NCBI GenBank assembly: GCA_014323935.1
Contig: JACOND010000002.1
Location: 102,680 to 166,679 of the forward strand
Source of the DNA: Bdellovibrionales bacterium
GTDB lineage: Bacteria; Bdellovibrionota; Bdellovibrionia; Bdellovibrionales; UBA1609
Direction of reading: 5' to 3'
Length of the DNA stretch: 64,000 nucleotides
The translations under genes were made by a program, and so were the position numbers. Below, in pieces: positions 26,406-36,955 of the stretch; position 1 is the stretch's first letter, and every line of letters starts with the position of its first letter. The notes under the pieces were generated by a model. The model ran no database searches and was not told where the DNA came from. It was given only the letters and a program-made list of their open reading frames with translations.

Positions 26406-27074
26406 GTGAATCTCTTTATTTCCTTTTTACAAAAAACAATAGGTCAAAAGATTGTTGTCGGCTTAACAGGACTTGGTCTTTGTTTGTTTGTTTTGATTCA
26501 TATGTTAGGAAATCTTCTGATTTTATCAGGACCTGAAGCTTATAACAATTATGCCTATAAGCTCCATGATTTTCCTGGTCTTCTTCTTTTAGAATTCGGT
26601 TTGTTTATTTTTTTCATAGGACATATTCTGCTCAGTATTCTTCTTCAACTAAAAAATAAAAAAGCTAAAGGTTCCATCTCTTACCAAAAAGAAGCTCAAG
26701 GAATTAAGAAAACAAATTTTATTCATAAATTCATACTGAGCCAAGGGATTTTACTCCTTATTTTTTTAGTTCTTCATCTTTGGTCCTTTAAATTTGGCAC
26801 TTATTATGAAACAGAATTAAATGGAAAAAAAGTTCGAGATATCTATCTTTTAGTTGTAGAAAATTTCCAAAAACCTCTCTATACTTTTGGATATAGTTTT
26901 ATCCTTCTTATTTTATTTAATCATTTACTACGAGGTTTTCCTGCAAGCTTTAAAACTTTAGGTTTATCTCACCCTCTTTATGTCTCATGGATTGAAAAAC
27001 TAGCTTGGTTTTTTTCCCTAATTGTAACTTTTGGATTTTTAGCACCTATATGGTATATTTATATTTATTTATAA
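26406..27074 (+). CDS. sdhC: succinate dehydrogenase cytochrome b subunit
   Basis: 222 residues from a GTG, five spans, with His in HMLGNLL, HDFPGLLLLEFGLF, GHILLS, LVLHLWSFK and FNHLLRGF positioned to bind two hemes b. One large subunit and no sdhD is the type B layout (as in Bacillus, Bacteroides, deltaproteobacteria), which usually works with menaquinone. It anchors SdhAB to the membrane. First gene of sdhCAB. Confidence 0.9.
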   Translation: MNLFISFLQKTIGQKIVVGLTGLGLCLFVLIHMLGNLLILSGPEAYNNYAYKLHDFPGLLLLEFGLFIFFIGHILLSILLQLKNKKAKGSISYQKEAQGIKKTNFIHKFILSQGILLLIFLVLHLWSFKFGTYYETELNGKKVRDIYLLVVENFQKPLYTFGYSFILLILFNHLLRGFPASFKTLGLSHPLYVSWIEKLAWFFSLIVTFGFLAPIWYIYIYL

Positions 27075-27086
27075 AAGGATATTTCT

Positions 27087-29003
27087 ATGTCTCTTTCTTT
27101 TTTTAATTCCTCTCACATTCCCTCCGGTCCTTTAGAAGAGAAATGGGATAAAGCAAAGTTTTCTTATAAATTAGTGAATCCCTCGAACCGAAAAAAATTT
27201 GATATCCTTATAGTAGGAGCAGGCTTAGCGGGAGCAAGTGCAGCGGCAAGTTTAGGAGAAATGAACTACAATATAAAAGTTTTTGTTATCCATGACAGTC
27301 CTCGCAGAGCTCATTCCATTGCCGCTCAAGGAGGAATCAATTCAACTAAAAATTATAAGAACGATGGAGATTCCGTAAAAAGACTTTTTTACGATACCAT
27401 CAAAGGAGGAGACTTTAGAGCAAGAGAAGCAAATGTTTATCGTTTAGCTCAAGTTTCAGGTTTGATTATAGATCACTGCGTAGCACAAGGAATTCCCTTT
27501 GCTAGAGATTATGGAGGTCTGCTGGATAATCGTTCTTTTGGAGGAGCTCAACTGTCACGAACTTTTTATGCAAGAGGACAGACAGGACAACAGCTTTTAT
27601 TAGGAGCTTATGGAGCTTTGATGAGACAAGTAAAAAGAGGGACTGTTCAACTTTTTACTCAACATGAAATGCTCAATTTAATTATTGAAAAACAAAAAGC
27701 TCATGGAGCTGTTTTCCGTGACCTTATAACAGGAAAGCTTAAAAGTTTCAAAGCTTCTGCTATTCTACTAGCAACAGGAGGATATGGAAATGCTTTTTAT
27801 CTTTCCACAAATGCAATGAATTCCAATGTCACTGCGAGCTGGCGTTGTCATAAAAAAGGAGCTTTCTTTGCTAATCCCTCTTTTGTTCAAATTCATCCAA
27901 CTTGTATTCCTAAAAGTATAGAAGGGCAATCTAAATTGACTCTTATGTCTGAATCTTTAAGAAATGATGGACGTGTTTGGACATCTAAAATAAAAGGAGA
28001 TTCTCGTCCTTCTCATCAAATTCCAGAATCAGAAAGAGACTATTATTTAGAAAGAATCTATCCTAGTTTTGGAAACTTAGTTCCTAGAGATGTCGCTTCG
28101 AGGCAAGCTAAATTTCAGGTCGATAAAGGTTATGGAGTTCAAAATAAGGAAGCGGTTTATTTAGATTTTTCTGATGCTATTAAAAAAAATGGTTTAAAAA
28201 ATATAGCTGAAAAATATGGGAATCTTTTTAATATGTATCAAAGAATCACAGGAGATGATCCTTATAAAACTCCCATGCAAATTTATCCTGCTGTCCATTA
28301 CACTATGGGTGGATTATGGGTGGATTATAATTTACAAAGTTCTATCCAAGGACTTTTTGTTTTAGGAGAAGCCAATTTTTCTGACCATGGAGCTAACCGA
28401 CTAGGAGCTTCTGCCCTGATGCAAGGTTTAGCTGACGGTTATTTTATAATTCCTTACAGTTTAGGAAATTTTTTAGCTCAAAATCCAGATTCAGATTTTA
28501 AAGAATCTTTATTTAAACAAGCTGAAGAAGAAAGTAAAGAGAATTTACAAAATCTTCTCAGTTTAAAAGGATCTCAAACTGTGGATCAAATCCATAAAAA
28601 ATTAGGGAAAATTCTTTGGGAACATGTAGGTATGATACGAGATAAAGAAGGTCTCATGAAAGCTGAAAAAAAAATAAAAACTTTAAGAGAAGAATTTTGG
28701 AAAGAAGCTTTCGTTCCTGGAGAAGCTTTTATTAAAAACCAAGAGCTAGAAAAAGCAGGACGAGTTGCGGATTTTTTAGAATTAGGAGAATTAATGGTTC
28801 AAGATGCTTTAACAAGAGAGGAATCTTGTGGTTGCCATTTTAGAACAGAATATCAAACCCCTGAAAAGGAAGCTTTAAGAAACGATAAGGATTTTTCCCA
28901 TGTTTCAGCATGGGAGAAAAAAAGTTCAAAGGAAAATTGGATTTTACATAAAGAAACTCTTAAATTTGAAAATGTTAAATTAACTGAAAGGAATTATAAA
29001 TAA
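27087..29003 (+). CDS. sdhA: succinate dehydrogenase flavoprotein subunit
   Basis: 638 residues. FAD fold [18 protein letters not shown] at about 40; covalent FAD site [12 protein letters not shown]; substrate loop ([10 protein letters not shown]); active-site region [17 protein letters not shown] and [31 protein letters not shown]. Sequence style ([16 protein letters not shown] at the N-terminus) is that of three-subunit type B enzymes. Stop TAA shares a base with the ATG of sdhB. Confidence 0.97.
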   Translation: MSLSFFNSSHIPSGPLEEKWDKAKFSYKLVNPSNRKKFDILIVGAGLAGASAAASLGEMNYNIKVFVIHDSPRRAHSIAAQGGINSTKNYKNDGDSVKRLFYDTIKGGDFRAREANVYRLAQVSGLIIDHCVAQGIPFARDYGGLLDNRSFGGAQLSRTFYARGQTGQQLLLGAYGALMRQVKRGTVQLFTQHEMLNLIIEKQKAHGAVFRDLITGKLKSFKASAILLATGGYGNAFYLSTNAMNSNVTASWRCHKKGAFFANPSFVQIHPTCIPKSIEGQSKLTLMSESLRNDGRVWTSKIKGDSRPSHQIPESERDYYLERIYPSFGNLVPRDVASRQAKFQVDKGYGVQNKEAVYLDFSDAIKKNGLKNIAEKYGNLFNMYQRITGDDPYKTPMQIYPAVHYTMGGLWVDYNLQSSIQGLFVLGEANFSDHGANRLGASALMQGLADGYFIIPYSLGNFLAQNPDSDFKESLFKQAEEESKENLQNLLSLKGSQTVDQIHKKLGKILWEHVGMIRDKEGLMKAEKKIKTLREEFWKEAFVPGEAFIKNQELEKAGRVADFLELGELMVQDALTREESCGCHFRTEYQTPEKEALRNDKDFSHVSAWEKKSSKENWILHKETLKFENVKLTERNYK

Positions 29004-29752
29004 TGAATTTTAATTTAAAAATTTGGAGGCAAAAAAGTAATAAAGTCCCAGGTTCTTTTCAATCCCTTTTTGTAAAAGATATTTCAGAAGATATGTCTTT
29101 TTTAGAAATGTTAGATAAAATCAATGAAGACCTTATTTTAAAAAAAGAAGAACCCATTGCTTTTGATCATGACTGTAGAGAAGGTATTTGTGGAACCTGT
29201 AGCTTGATGATTAATGGGTCAGCTCACGGACCTCAAAAAGCTATCACAAGCTGTCAACTTTATATGAGAGAATTTCAAAATGGTTCTGAAATTTATGTAG
29301 AGCCTTTTCGAGCAAAAGCTTTTCCTATTATTCGAGACCTTATTATAGATCGTTCCGCTTTTGATCGTATTCAACAAGCCGGAGGTTTTATCTCTGTAAA
29401 TACAGGCTCTGCTCCACCAGCAAATACAATTCCTGTCCCAAAAGAAAAAGCGAATCAAGCTTTCTCTTCAGCTCTTTGTATAGGATGTGGAGCTTGCGTT
29501 GCTAGTTGTAAAAACTCATCAGCGAGTTTATTTACAGCCGCTCGGATTTTCCATTTCTCAAAACTTCCTCAAGGACAAGCTGAAAAGACAAACCGAGTTT
29601 TAAACATGGTAAAACAGATGGAAAAAGAGGGATTTGGAGCTTGTTCTCATACAGGAGCTTGTTCCGTAAGTTGCCCTAAAGAAATCAGTTTAGAAACCAT
29701 TTCTGAAATGCACAGAGAATGGAGAAAAGCCTTCTTAAATAAGACAACATAA
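29003..29752 (+). CDS. sdhB: succinate dehydrogenase iron-sulfur subunit
   Basis: 249 residues. 2Fe-2S site CREGICGTCSLMING at about 53-67, 4Fe-4S site CIGCGACVASCKNS at about 155-170, and 3Fe-4S site CSHTGACSVSCPKEI at about 213-228. It carries electrons from SdhA FAD to the SdhC quinone site. ATG overlaps the sdhA stop; a strong terminator follows directly. Confidence 0.97.
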   Translation: MNFNLKIWRQKSNKVPGSFQSLFVKDISEDMSFLEMLDKINEDLILKKEEPIAFDHDCREGICGTCSLMINGSAHGPQKAITSCQLYMREFQNGSEIYVEPFRAKAFPIIRDLIIDRSAFDRIQQAGGFISVNTGSAPPANTIPVPKEKANQAFSSALCIGCGACVASCKNSSASLFTAARIFHFSKLPQGQAEKTNRVLNMVKQMEKEGFGACSHTGACSVSCPKEISLETISEMHREWRKAFLNKTT

Positions 29753-29784
29753 AAAAAGCTGGTTTTTAAAGACCAGCTTTTTTT
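29751..29784 (+). terminator. rho-independent terminator after sdhB, usable on both strands
   Basis: AGCTGGT pairs with ACCAGCT over an 8-base loop (TTTTAAAG), followed by eight T. Seven A precede the stem, so the minus-strand product also has a T run; it would stop sdhCAB and the convergent Lys-rich gene. Confidence 0.9.
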
Positions 29785-29803
29785 CACCAATTTCTCTTAA
29801 GAC

Positions 29804-30004
29804 TTATTTCTTCTTTCTAACGACTTTCTTTTTTGCCACTTTCTTTTTTGCTACTTTCTTTTTTGTCACTTTCTTTTTTGCGACTTTCTTTTTTGCTACT
29901 TTCTTTTTTGTCACTTTCTTTTTTGCGACTTTCTTTTTTGTCACTTTCTTTTTTGCTACTTTCTTTTTTGCGACCTTCTTTTTTGCTACTTTCTTTTTTG
30001 CCAT
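29804..30004 (-). CDS. Lys-rich pentapeptide-repeat protein, histone H1/Hc-like
   Basis: 66 residues: MA, twelve KKKVA/KKKVT/KKKVV units and RKKK. It has no hydrophobic or acidic residues besides Val/Ala, so it must be a nucleic-acid binding, disordered polycation, like the C-terminal tails of bacterial histone H1-like proteins (Hc1/Hc2, AlgP). Codons match the neighbours (AAA Lys). AGGAGG lies seven bases before the ATG, so it is translated. Known H1-like proteins compact the nucleoid in dormant or differentiated cells; that role here is inferred. Confidence 0.8.
   Translation of the reverse strand: MAKKKVAKKKVAKKKVAKKKVTKKKVAKKKVTKKKVAKKKVAKKKVTKKKVAKKKVAKKKVVRKKK
29819..29998 (-). repeat. 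twelve tandem 15-bp coding repeats (KKKVx)
   Basis: Twelve in-frame 15-base units (AAAAAAGAAAGTN-type on the minus strand), differing mainly at the last codon (GCA/GCC/GCG Ala or ACA Thr). They are adjacent with no spacers and encode protein, so they are not CRISPR. Copy number should vary by slippage. Confidence 0.9.
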
Positions 30005-30313
30005 AATAACCTCCTCAGTTTTAATAAAAATTATTAATAATAATTTTTACTTTTTTATAGTGTTTCTCTAAAAATAAAATTCGTCAAACTTTTTTCAAAT
30101 TATTTTTATTTTTTTTTATTTCTTTATTCTTTTCTTCTTATAATTTTTATATTTTCTTTTTCTTGATTATTTTATTTATAACAAATTTCTCTTTTTTATT
30201 AATAATTTTTTTTTTATTTTTCCTTAGAAAAAGTCTCTTTTTAAAGGCTTTTTAAAAAAACCTTTTTCTAAAAAAAAGAGTTTGGAATCTATTTTGCTAA
30301 AAGAATTTATAGG
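30005..30313. other. T-rich divergent promoter region
   Basis: 309 bases between divergent genes. A hairpin-capable AAAAATTATT/AATAATAATTTTT lies at about 30027-30050 near the Lys-rich gene start. From 30090 to 30270 the plus strand is almost only T with A. No gene seen. Confidence 0.4.
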
Positions 30314-31030
30314 ATGTTTTTATCTCTATCTTTATTTTGTTTATGGCTGTCCTTAAGTCTGATAAAAGAACTTTTTTTATTGGAATTAATTTCTATTACT
30401 CTAAAAAGAATCCTTGAGTTAATTATTCTTTTTTATTTTTTAGGAATTATTTTATTTTATAAAAACTCTTTCTTGATTATTTTACCTTGTATACTTCTTT
30501 TTTGTTTTATTTTTTTCTTAAAAAAACAAGAACAGAAAAAACTTTTTCTGCAACTCTGTTCTTTACTAATTCCTTTAGAGTCTTCAATGAAATCAGGAAT
30601 GAGTTTTTTAAATGCTTGGAATAAATCTCTTCAAGAAGTCTCTTCAAATAAAAAAAGAGAACGATTACAAGAATTCTCAGAAGTTTTAAAATTTCAAAAT
30701 AAATTTTTCTATCATGAAAATAAAGAGGTAGAACGTTTCATCAATGAACTCATGTCAATTAAACAAAGCTTTCAACCTCTAAAAAGAGTGCAACACTTAC
30801 AAAGAAAACTTAGAGTGGAATTAAAATTCAGGTTAAAAAGTCAAAGAGCTTTATTACAAATCCGCACTCAATCTTTTATTTTAACGGCTTTTTATGTAGG
30901 GCTTTTAATAAATACTCTCATTGTTAACAGACAAATCAATCTTTTTTTAATGTTAAGCTCTCTCATTTTATTTCTCATGGGATTGATTTGGATTTTAAAA
31001 ACAGGACGGAGGATGAAATGGTCAGTTTAG
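30314..31030 (+). CDS. TadB-like T2SF-domain membrane protein
   Basis: 238 residues. Spans at about 28-52, 55-75, 180-200 and 205-230 surround a cytoplasmic helical domain (about 80-175) with SMKSGMSFLNAWNKSLQEV, typical of the T2SF (TadB/TadC, GspF) fold, the inner-membrane platform of type II secretion and Flp pilus systems. It overlaps the next gene by 43 bases, as tadB often does with tadC. The ATPase tadA and secretin are not in the window. Confidence 0.7.
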   Translation: MFLSLSLFCLWLSLSLIKELFLLELISITLKRILELIILFYFLGIILFYKNSFLIILPCILLFCFIFFLKKQEQKKLFLQLCSLLIPLESSMKSGMSFLNAWNKSLQEVSSNKKRERLQEFSEVLKFQNKFFYHENKEVERFINELMSIKQSFQPLKRVQHLQRKLRVELKFRLKSQRALLQIRTQSFILTAFYVGLLINTLIVNRQINLFLMLSSLILFLMGLIWILKTGRRMKWSV

Positions 31031-31443
31031 CTCCTCCTTTAAAAGCTGTTTTAGAAATACGTCTTTTAATTGAAAGCGGAAACTCTGTTTCACAGTCTAT
31101 TCAAATGTACTCTCAATCAAAAGATTTATTTGCAAAAGAAATAGGTGTTTGGTTATTTTCTAAGTCCACAGGAAGAGAGTATCAAAATAAAATTTTCAAT
31201 ACCTTTTATAGAAAAAAACTCTTAGAAATCCTAACTTATGGATTGAAAGGGGAACCTATTTTGTCAGCTCTTTCAGATCTAGAAAAAGATCTAGTCTTTA
31301 TGTGTCATGAAAATTTAGAACAACATATACAAAAATTACCTTTCATCTGTTTAATCCCTCTTTTGTTATTTCAATTTCCTGCTTTTTTCATGCTTTTAGT
31401 AGGACCTCTTTTATTAAACCTTTTAAATTCTTTACAAAATTAG
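30988..31443 (+). CDS. TadC-like T2SF-domain membrane protein (short)
   Basis: 151 residues with a T2SF-like helical segment LLIESGNSVSQSIQMYSQSK, LKGEPILSALSDLEKDLV and two C-terminal spans (about 115-148). It is shorter than a normal TadC (about 300), so half of the usual domain is absent or fused to none. Starts inside tadB in another frame. It would be the partner of the TadB-like protein. Confidence 0.6.
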   Translation: MDFKNRTEDEMVSLAPPLKAVLEIRLLIESGNSVSQSIQMYSQSKDLFAKEIGVWLFSKSTGREYQNKIFNTFYRKKLLEILTYGLKGEPILSALSDLEKDLVFMCHENLEQHIQKLPFICLIPLLLFQFPAFFMLLVGPLLLNLLNSLQN

Positions 31444-31452
31444 GAGTTTCAC

Positions 31453-31848
31453 ATGATTTTATCTCTCTTCCTTTTTTCCTCAACGGCTTTAAGCCTTCCT
31501 TTAGATCTTATTTTTCAAGCTCAAACAGTAAAAGAACTAAAAAACCATATTGAAAAAGAAAAAAATAAAATTTTTTTAATAAAAATGTGTGAAAAACAAA
31601 AAGAAAACAAAAAAATTCCTGTTGCTTGCTATCAACTTAAAGAAAATGCTGATCCATGGTGTTTAAATTTAAATTTAGAGGATTTAAGACAACTCAAAGC
31701 TATTGAAAAATCTTTAGAAATGCCTTTTCTCTCTAAAAAATGTAAAGATCACCTGCAAAAAAGAAAAAAAATTTTACAATACAGAAAAAAAGATTATTTT
31801 TTACCTGAATTAAAAAAATACTTTACAGTTCAAAAGCCTTTCTTTTAA
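31453..31848 (+). CDS. small secreted Cys-containing protein
   Basis: 131 residues with a signal peptide (MILSLFLFSSTALS) and GGAG before the ATG. Mature part is mostly charged (Lys-rich) with five Cys (for example KMCEKQK, VACYQL, PWCLNL, KKCKDH) that could form disulfides. It lies between TadC and a kinase with spacings of 9 and 10 bases, so it belongs to that operon. Function unknown. Confidence 0.65.
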   Translation: MILSLFLFSSTALSLPLDLIFQAQTVKELKNHIEKEKNKIFLIKMCEKQKENKKIPVACYQLKENADPWCLNLNLEDLRQLKAIEKSLEMPFLSKKCKDHLQKRKKILQYRKKDYFLPELKKYFTVQKPFF

Positions 31849-31858
31849 AGTTAAGGGG

Positions 31859-32944
31859 ATGCCTTATAAAAATCAAAGTCTCTTTGCAAAAGGGCTTGAG
31901 TATGAAATTTTATATTGTTTTAAACAAGACAAGCACAAACAAGTTTTTAAAGCTCTAAGAAAAGAGACTTCAACAGGTTTAAAACAAGAAGTTTTAGTTA
32001 AAATTTTTCTAGATTCAAGATTTCAGGAGGAATTTGAATCTTTATCTAAAGTCATTTCTCCTTATTGTGTTCGTCTTTTTGGTTTTGAAAATTTTGGAAA
32101 AAAACAAGCCTTGATTCTAGAATACATAAACGGGGTAAGTCTCTTTCAACTTCTTAAACAATTTTCCTTAAAAGAAAAAGAAAGCTCTTATATTTTAAAT
32201 TGTATTTACAAAGGATTAAAAGCTTTAAAATCTTATGGAATAAGCCATGGAGATTTAAGTTTAGATAACGTTTTAATTGATGAAAAAGCTCAAATTAAAC
32301 TCATTGATTTTGGTCGTGGCAACTATGAGAAAGAAAGCTTTTTCACAGTTCCTTTTGTAGCTCCTGAAATCTTAAAAGGTTTTCAACCTAATTTTTTATC
32401 AGACCTCTATTCTTTAGGTGTTCTATCTATTCTACTTAAAGAAAATTCTTTTTTAAAGGATTTACAAAATCTTCCCCTGACTCGTTTAGAAAAAACACAT
32501 TCTCTATTGTCCTTAGATCCTTTAAAAAGAGTTTTTTCAGAGAAAACAACAGACTCTAAATCTCTAAAATCTCTTTCTTTTAAAGTCAAAGAACTTCTTT
32601 CTGAATTAGATTCTAAAAGATGTCAGACAATGAAACAAAAACCAGCAACTTCATTTCATGTAAAAATGTGGATTCGATTTGTTTTTATCGGATTGATTGT
32701 TTTGTGTTCAACGGGAAGTTATCCTTATAAACAAACTTATGGACTTTTAAAAATCTATACTCATAAATGGTTTTTGATAGAAAGCTCTGATGTAAAATCT
32801 TACACCCCCTTAAATCTTTTATTAGAAGAAGGTTGGCACCAAATTAAATGGAAAAGCCATACCTCTGAGGGAGAAAAAAAGATTTTTATTTCCTCCAAAA
32901 AAAAATTGATTTTAAATGATACCTTCTTTCAAATAAAAAAATAA
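31859..32944 (+). CDS. Ser/Thr protein kinase-like protein with PEGA-like C-terminal domain
   Basis: 361 residues. N-terminal kinase fold: Lys48 (VLVKIF), catalytic HGDLSLDN at 130-137 (the usual HRD replaced by HGD), DFG at 150-152, APE at 168-170. The glycine-rich loop is weak. A transmembrane helix at about 268-285 is followed by about 75 residues ending in a PEGA-like pattern (LLLEEGWHQIKWKSHTSEG). The layout resembles bacterial Hanks-type kinases with an extracytoplasmic sensor. Its 3' end is four bases from uppP. Regulation of the Tad or cell-wall genes beside it is inferred only. Confidence 0.8.
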   Translation: MPYKNQSLFAKGLEYEILYCFKQDKHKQVFKALRKETSTGLKQEVLVKIFLDSRFQEEFESLSKVISPYCVRLFGFENFGKKQALILEYINGVSLFQLLKQFSLKEKESSYILNCIYKGLKALKSYGISHGDLSLDNVLIDEKAQIKLIDFGRGNYEKESFFTVPFVAPEILKGFQPNFLSDLYSLGVLSILLKENSFLKDLQNLPLTRLEKTHSLLSLDPLKRVFSEKTTDSKSLKSLSFKVKELLSELDSKRCQTMKQKPATSFHVKMWIRFVFIGLIVLCSTGSYPYKQTYGLLKIYTHKWFLIESSDVKSYTPLNLLLEEGWHQIKWKSHTSEGEKKIFISSKKKLILNDTFFQIKK

Positions 32945-32947
32945 GTT

Positions 32948-33712
32948 ATGGATATTTTTGCTTTACTTTTAGCTTTATTACAAGGAATAACAGAGTTTTT
33001 ACCTGTTTCAAGTTCAGGTCATCTTTTTTTATTAGAACAACTCTTAAATAAAAAAACACTTTCTCTCTCCTTTGTGTTACTCGTACATTTAGGGACATGT
33101 TTTTCTGTTTGTTTGGTTTTTTTTAAAGATATCAAAAAACTTTTTTATGATTTTATAAAAAAAGAACAGAGTTTCTTTTATAAATTTTGTATTTCTCTTT
33201 TTCCTTCTATCCTTTTAGGACTTTTTTTTAGATCATGGGTTGAAGAGAGCTTTCATAAAAAGGGAGTGGCTTTTGGTTTTTTAATTTCAGGTCTTTTATT
33301 AGGATCTCTTTTTTTTCTTCCCATCAAAAGAAAATCTCTCAAAGAACTTACTTTTTTAGATGCTTTTTGTATTGGTTGCATGCAAGCTTTAGCTATTTTC
33401 CCAGGATTTTCTCGATCAGCTTTAACCATAACAACGGCACTTTACTGTGGTTTATCTGCAAGATCTGCTGTGCTTTTTAGTTTTTTAATTTCCTTACCTG
33501 TCATTTTAGGTTCTAGTTTAGTAAATATTTTTAGCCCTTCTTTCGAAAATCTCAAAGGAAGCACTCTAGAACTTAGTCTTTCTTTTAGTCTCTCTTTTAT
33601 AAGTGGAATAATAAGTCTTTTGATTGTATTAAAATTAGTAAAAAGTGATAAGCTTTATTTATTTTGTTTTTATTTAATTCCCCTAAGCTTTTTTGTTTTT
33701 TTTGCTTTATAA
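32948..33712 (+). CDS. uppP: undecaprenyl-diphosphatase (UppP/BacA)
   Basis: 254 residues, about eight spans. It recycles undecaprenyl diphosphate to the monophosphate carrier for peptidoglycan and surface glycans. Conserved ITEFLPVSSSGHLFLLE at 14-30 and GFSRSALTITTALYCGLSARS in the second half carry the catalytic Glu, Ser and Arg. The length is normal. Three bases separate it from the kinase gene. Confidence 0.93.
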   Translation: MDIFALLLALLQGITEFLPVSSSGHLFLLEQLLNKKTLSLSFVLLVHLGTCFSVCLVFFKDIKKLFYDFIKKEQSFFYKFCISLFPSILLGLFFRSWVEESFHKKGVAFGFLISGLLLGSLFFLPIKRKSLKELTFLDAFCIGCMQALAIFPGFSRSALTITTALYCGLSARSAVLFSFLISLPVILGSSLVNIFSPSFENLKGSTLELSLSFSLSFISGIISLLIVLKLVKSDKLYLFCFYLIPLSFFVFFAL

Positions 33713-33818
33713 ATTGTCCTTTCATTTTTTCTAAAATTTTAAGCTCTCTTAAGAAAAAAACTTCTTGATTTTCATTAAAAATACTTTTATTCCTTAAAAA
33801 AGTTTTTAGGTTTTTTAA

Positions 33819-34564
33819 ATGAATATTATTGTACCCATCAAACAAGTTCCTGATACAGGGATTAATATACAAATCAAAGAGAATCAAATTAATGAATCTT
33901 CTTTAAAATGGATAATCTCTCCTTACGATGAATTTGCTTTAGAAGAATCTTTAAAACTCAAAAGCCAATGGGGAGGAAAACTGTTTGTCATCTCCCTTGG
34001 ACTGGAAAGAGCTAAAGAAGCTCTTCTTACAGGTTTAGCCCTAGGTGCTGATGAAGCTATTCACTTAGTCACAAAGACGAATCCTCAAGACCCTTTAAGT
34101 GTTGCAGAAGCTCTTGCAATAAAAATTAAAGAAATTTCTGAGATTTCTTTAATTTTCTGCGGGAAATTGTCTACAGATTTTAATAATTTTGCAGTCCCAC
34201 AAATGCTAGCTCATCTTTTAGATTTTCCTTTTGTAAGCAATGTCAATCAATTAGAATATAAGGACGATTCTTTTCTTTTAAAAAGAGAATGTGGAGCAGG
34301 AGTAGAAGAACTTTTAAAAGCTCAAACGCCTCTTTTAATTTCAGCTGATAAAGGTTTAAGCCAAGCCCGCTACCCTTCTCTTCCTGGAATCATGAAAGCA
34401 AAAAAAAAGCCTTTCCATACAGAAAAAATAGATATCTCTCCTAGATTTCAGATAAAAACACTCAAAGCTCCTTCTAAAAAATCAGCTCCTTTATTAATAG
34501 AAGGAAGCCCTGTTGAACAAGTCAGCACGTTGGTAAAAATTCTTAGAGAAAAGGAAAAACTCTT

Positions 34565-34568
<4 letters not shown>
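33819..34568 (+). CDS. etfB: electron transfer flavoprotein beta subunit
   Basis: 249 residues. PIKQVPDTG at the start, [18 protein letters not shown], and the AMP/flavin-binding [20 protein letters not shown] region. The ETF dimer takes electrons from acyl-CoA and related dehydrogenases and passes them to the quinone pool. The etfB stop and etfA ATG overlap by four bases (ATGA). Confidence 0.94.
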
Positions 34569-35546
<978 letters not shown>

Positions 35547-35548
<2 letters not shown>

Positions 35549-35569
35549 GAGTTTTTAAACTCTTTTTTG
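35547..35569 (+). terminator. possible terminator after etfA
   Basis: AAGAGTT pairs with AACTCTT over a TTTA loop, followed by a T run. The stem is AT-rich and begins in the stop codon, so termination may be weak. Confidence 0.6.
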
Positions 35570-35762
35570 TTTACTTCTTTTCTCCTCGTTTTTTAATTAT
35601 TTAAAGAACAAAATAACTGTATATGTCCTTTTTGATTTCTCCAAGGTTTTTTAAAACCTGTTCTTTCTTATTGAATCTGATCTTGCGTTGTTATTTCTAA
35701 ATTTAAAAATCCTAAATCTTAAATTCGTTTTATTATCTCCTCTGTTATATAAGGATAACAAT

Positions 35763-36403
35763 CTAGGATAGTTTAATTATTTCAAAAATATCTTGTCCCA
35801 ATTTTTGAGATAAGTAAGATATTTTTTGTCTGTTCCAATCTACTAAAAAATCCCCACATATAAAAATTCGTCCTTTAACGTTTTGTTTTAAAAATTTAAG
35901 ACTTCTCCACAAAATTTCAGGTGAAACATAATAATTGATACCTTCTAAAACAAAACATATGTCTTTATTTCTATCCCAAGATTTCTCAATAAGTTTTTCT
36001 AGAAGTTTTTCTTCACAAGTAATATCCTCTTTTATATAAAACTTTGAGGACTGATCTTTTGAATTAAATTCTCTTGTAAATCGATAGACTCATTATCTAT
36101 CCCAAAAAATAAATGCTCAGGAAATTCTTCACTTAATTTCACAGGGTCCCAGCCAAAAGCTAAAAACAAAACTTGGAAGGGATGGGAGCTATTTTTTAAC
36201 AGCTTCCTGAGGTAACTATGAATAAAAAACTTCCTATTAGGTATAATTTCATCCAAATGGGGCTTGAGATGTCTGATTTTATCATACATCTTTTGACCTT
36301 TAGATAAATCCAAATGAGATAAAAATTTTTTAGCTTTTAAACTTTTATAGCTTTTTTGATTATCACAAATCAAAGCTGAGGTTTGAGATAAAGAAAGTTT
36401 CAT
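35763..36403 (-). pseudogene. frameshifted LCMT-type O-methyltransferase
   Basis: Reading from the ATG at 36403, residues 1-112 look like the N-terminal half of a leucine-carboxyl-methyltransferase (LCMT/PPM) family protein, with PFQVLFLAFGWDP and HLFFGIDNES as the SAM-binding region. The frame ends early (QKISPQSFI-stop, 36032). One base shifted, the frame continues: SKFYIKEDITCEEKLLEKLI, CFVLEGINYYVSPEILWRSL, GRIFICGDFLVDW, to a TAG at 35763. So a single indel near 36050 splits the gene. Known members methylate small acids or polyketides; the substrate is unknown here. Confidence 0.75.
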
Positions 36404-36686
36404 AGTTATATGATATATTTTTTTTGAAAAAAATCACTTGATTTAACAATGTCTTAAAATTAGGAGATTCCCTGTTTTCCTATTTATAACTTTGAAATTA
36501 TTACATTTTTCAGAGTTTTCTTCTCTGAAAAAGAAAACTTTCTAAAAAAAATTAACTTGAGCAATACTAGGAAACCGCACTGATTCTTAAATTTCATCTA
36601 ACTGTTCTTGCCTAAAACCGAGATTTGAATGTCTCGTGAATGAACTAATAAATTTAGGACAAAAATCGATTCTAACTTTAATTAAA

Positions 36687-36763
<77 letters not shown>

Positions 36764-36955
36764 ATAAAGCTTATATAACAGATAAGACTTAAGAGAAGCA
36801 AAACAAAAAACTAAATTCAAAATGGAAAACTATAAAAACATAAAACACAAGTTTAAGTAGGTAAAGCTTTCTTTAAAAAAATCTTGTATAAAAAAATAAG
36901 ACAGGTTAAAGTAAATTAATTTTTTTAAAACAATCTAGATAGATCAAAAAATTCA

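Noticed and set aside
31859..32944. Aminoglycoside phosphotransferase or ABC1-type kinase
   Set aside because: DFG, APE and a C-terminal span plus PEGA-like domain favour a Hanks-type kinase; HGD for HRD was the reason for doubt.
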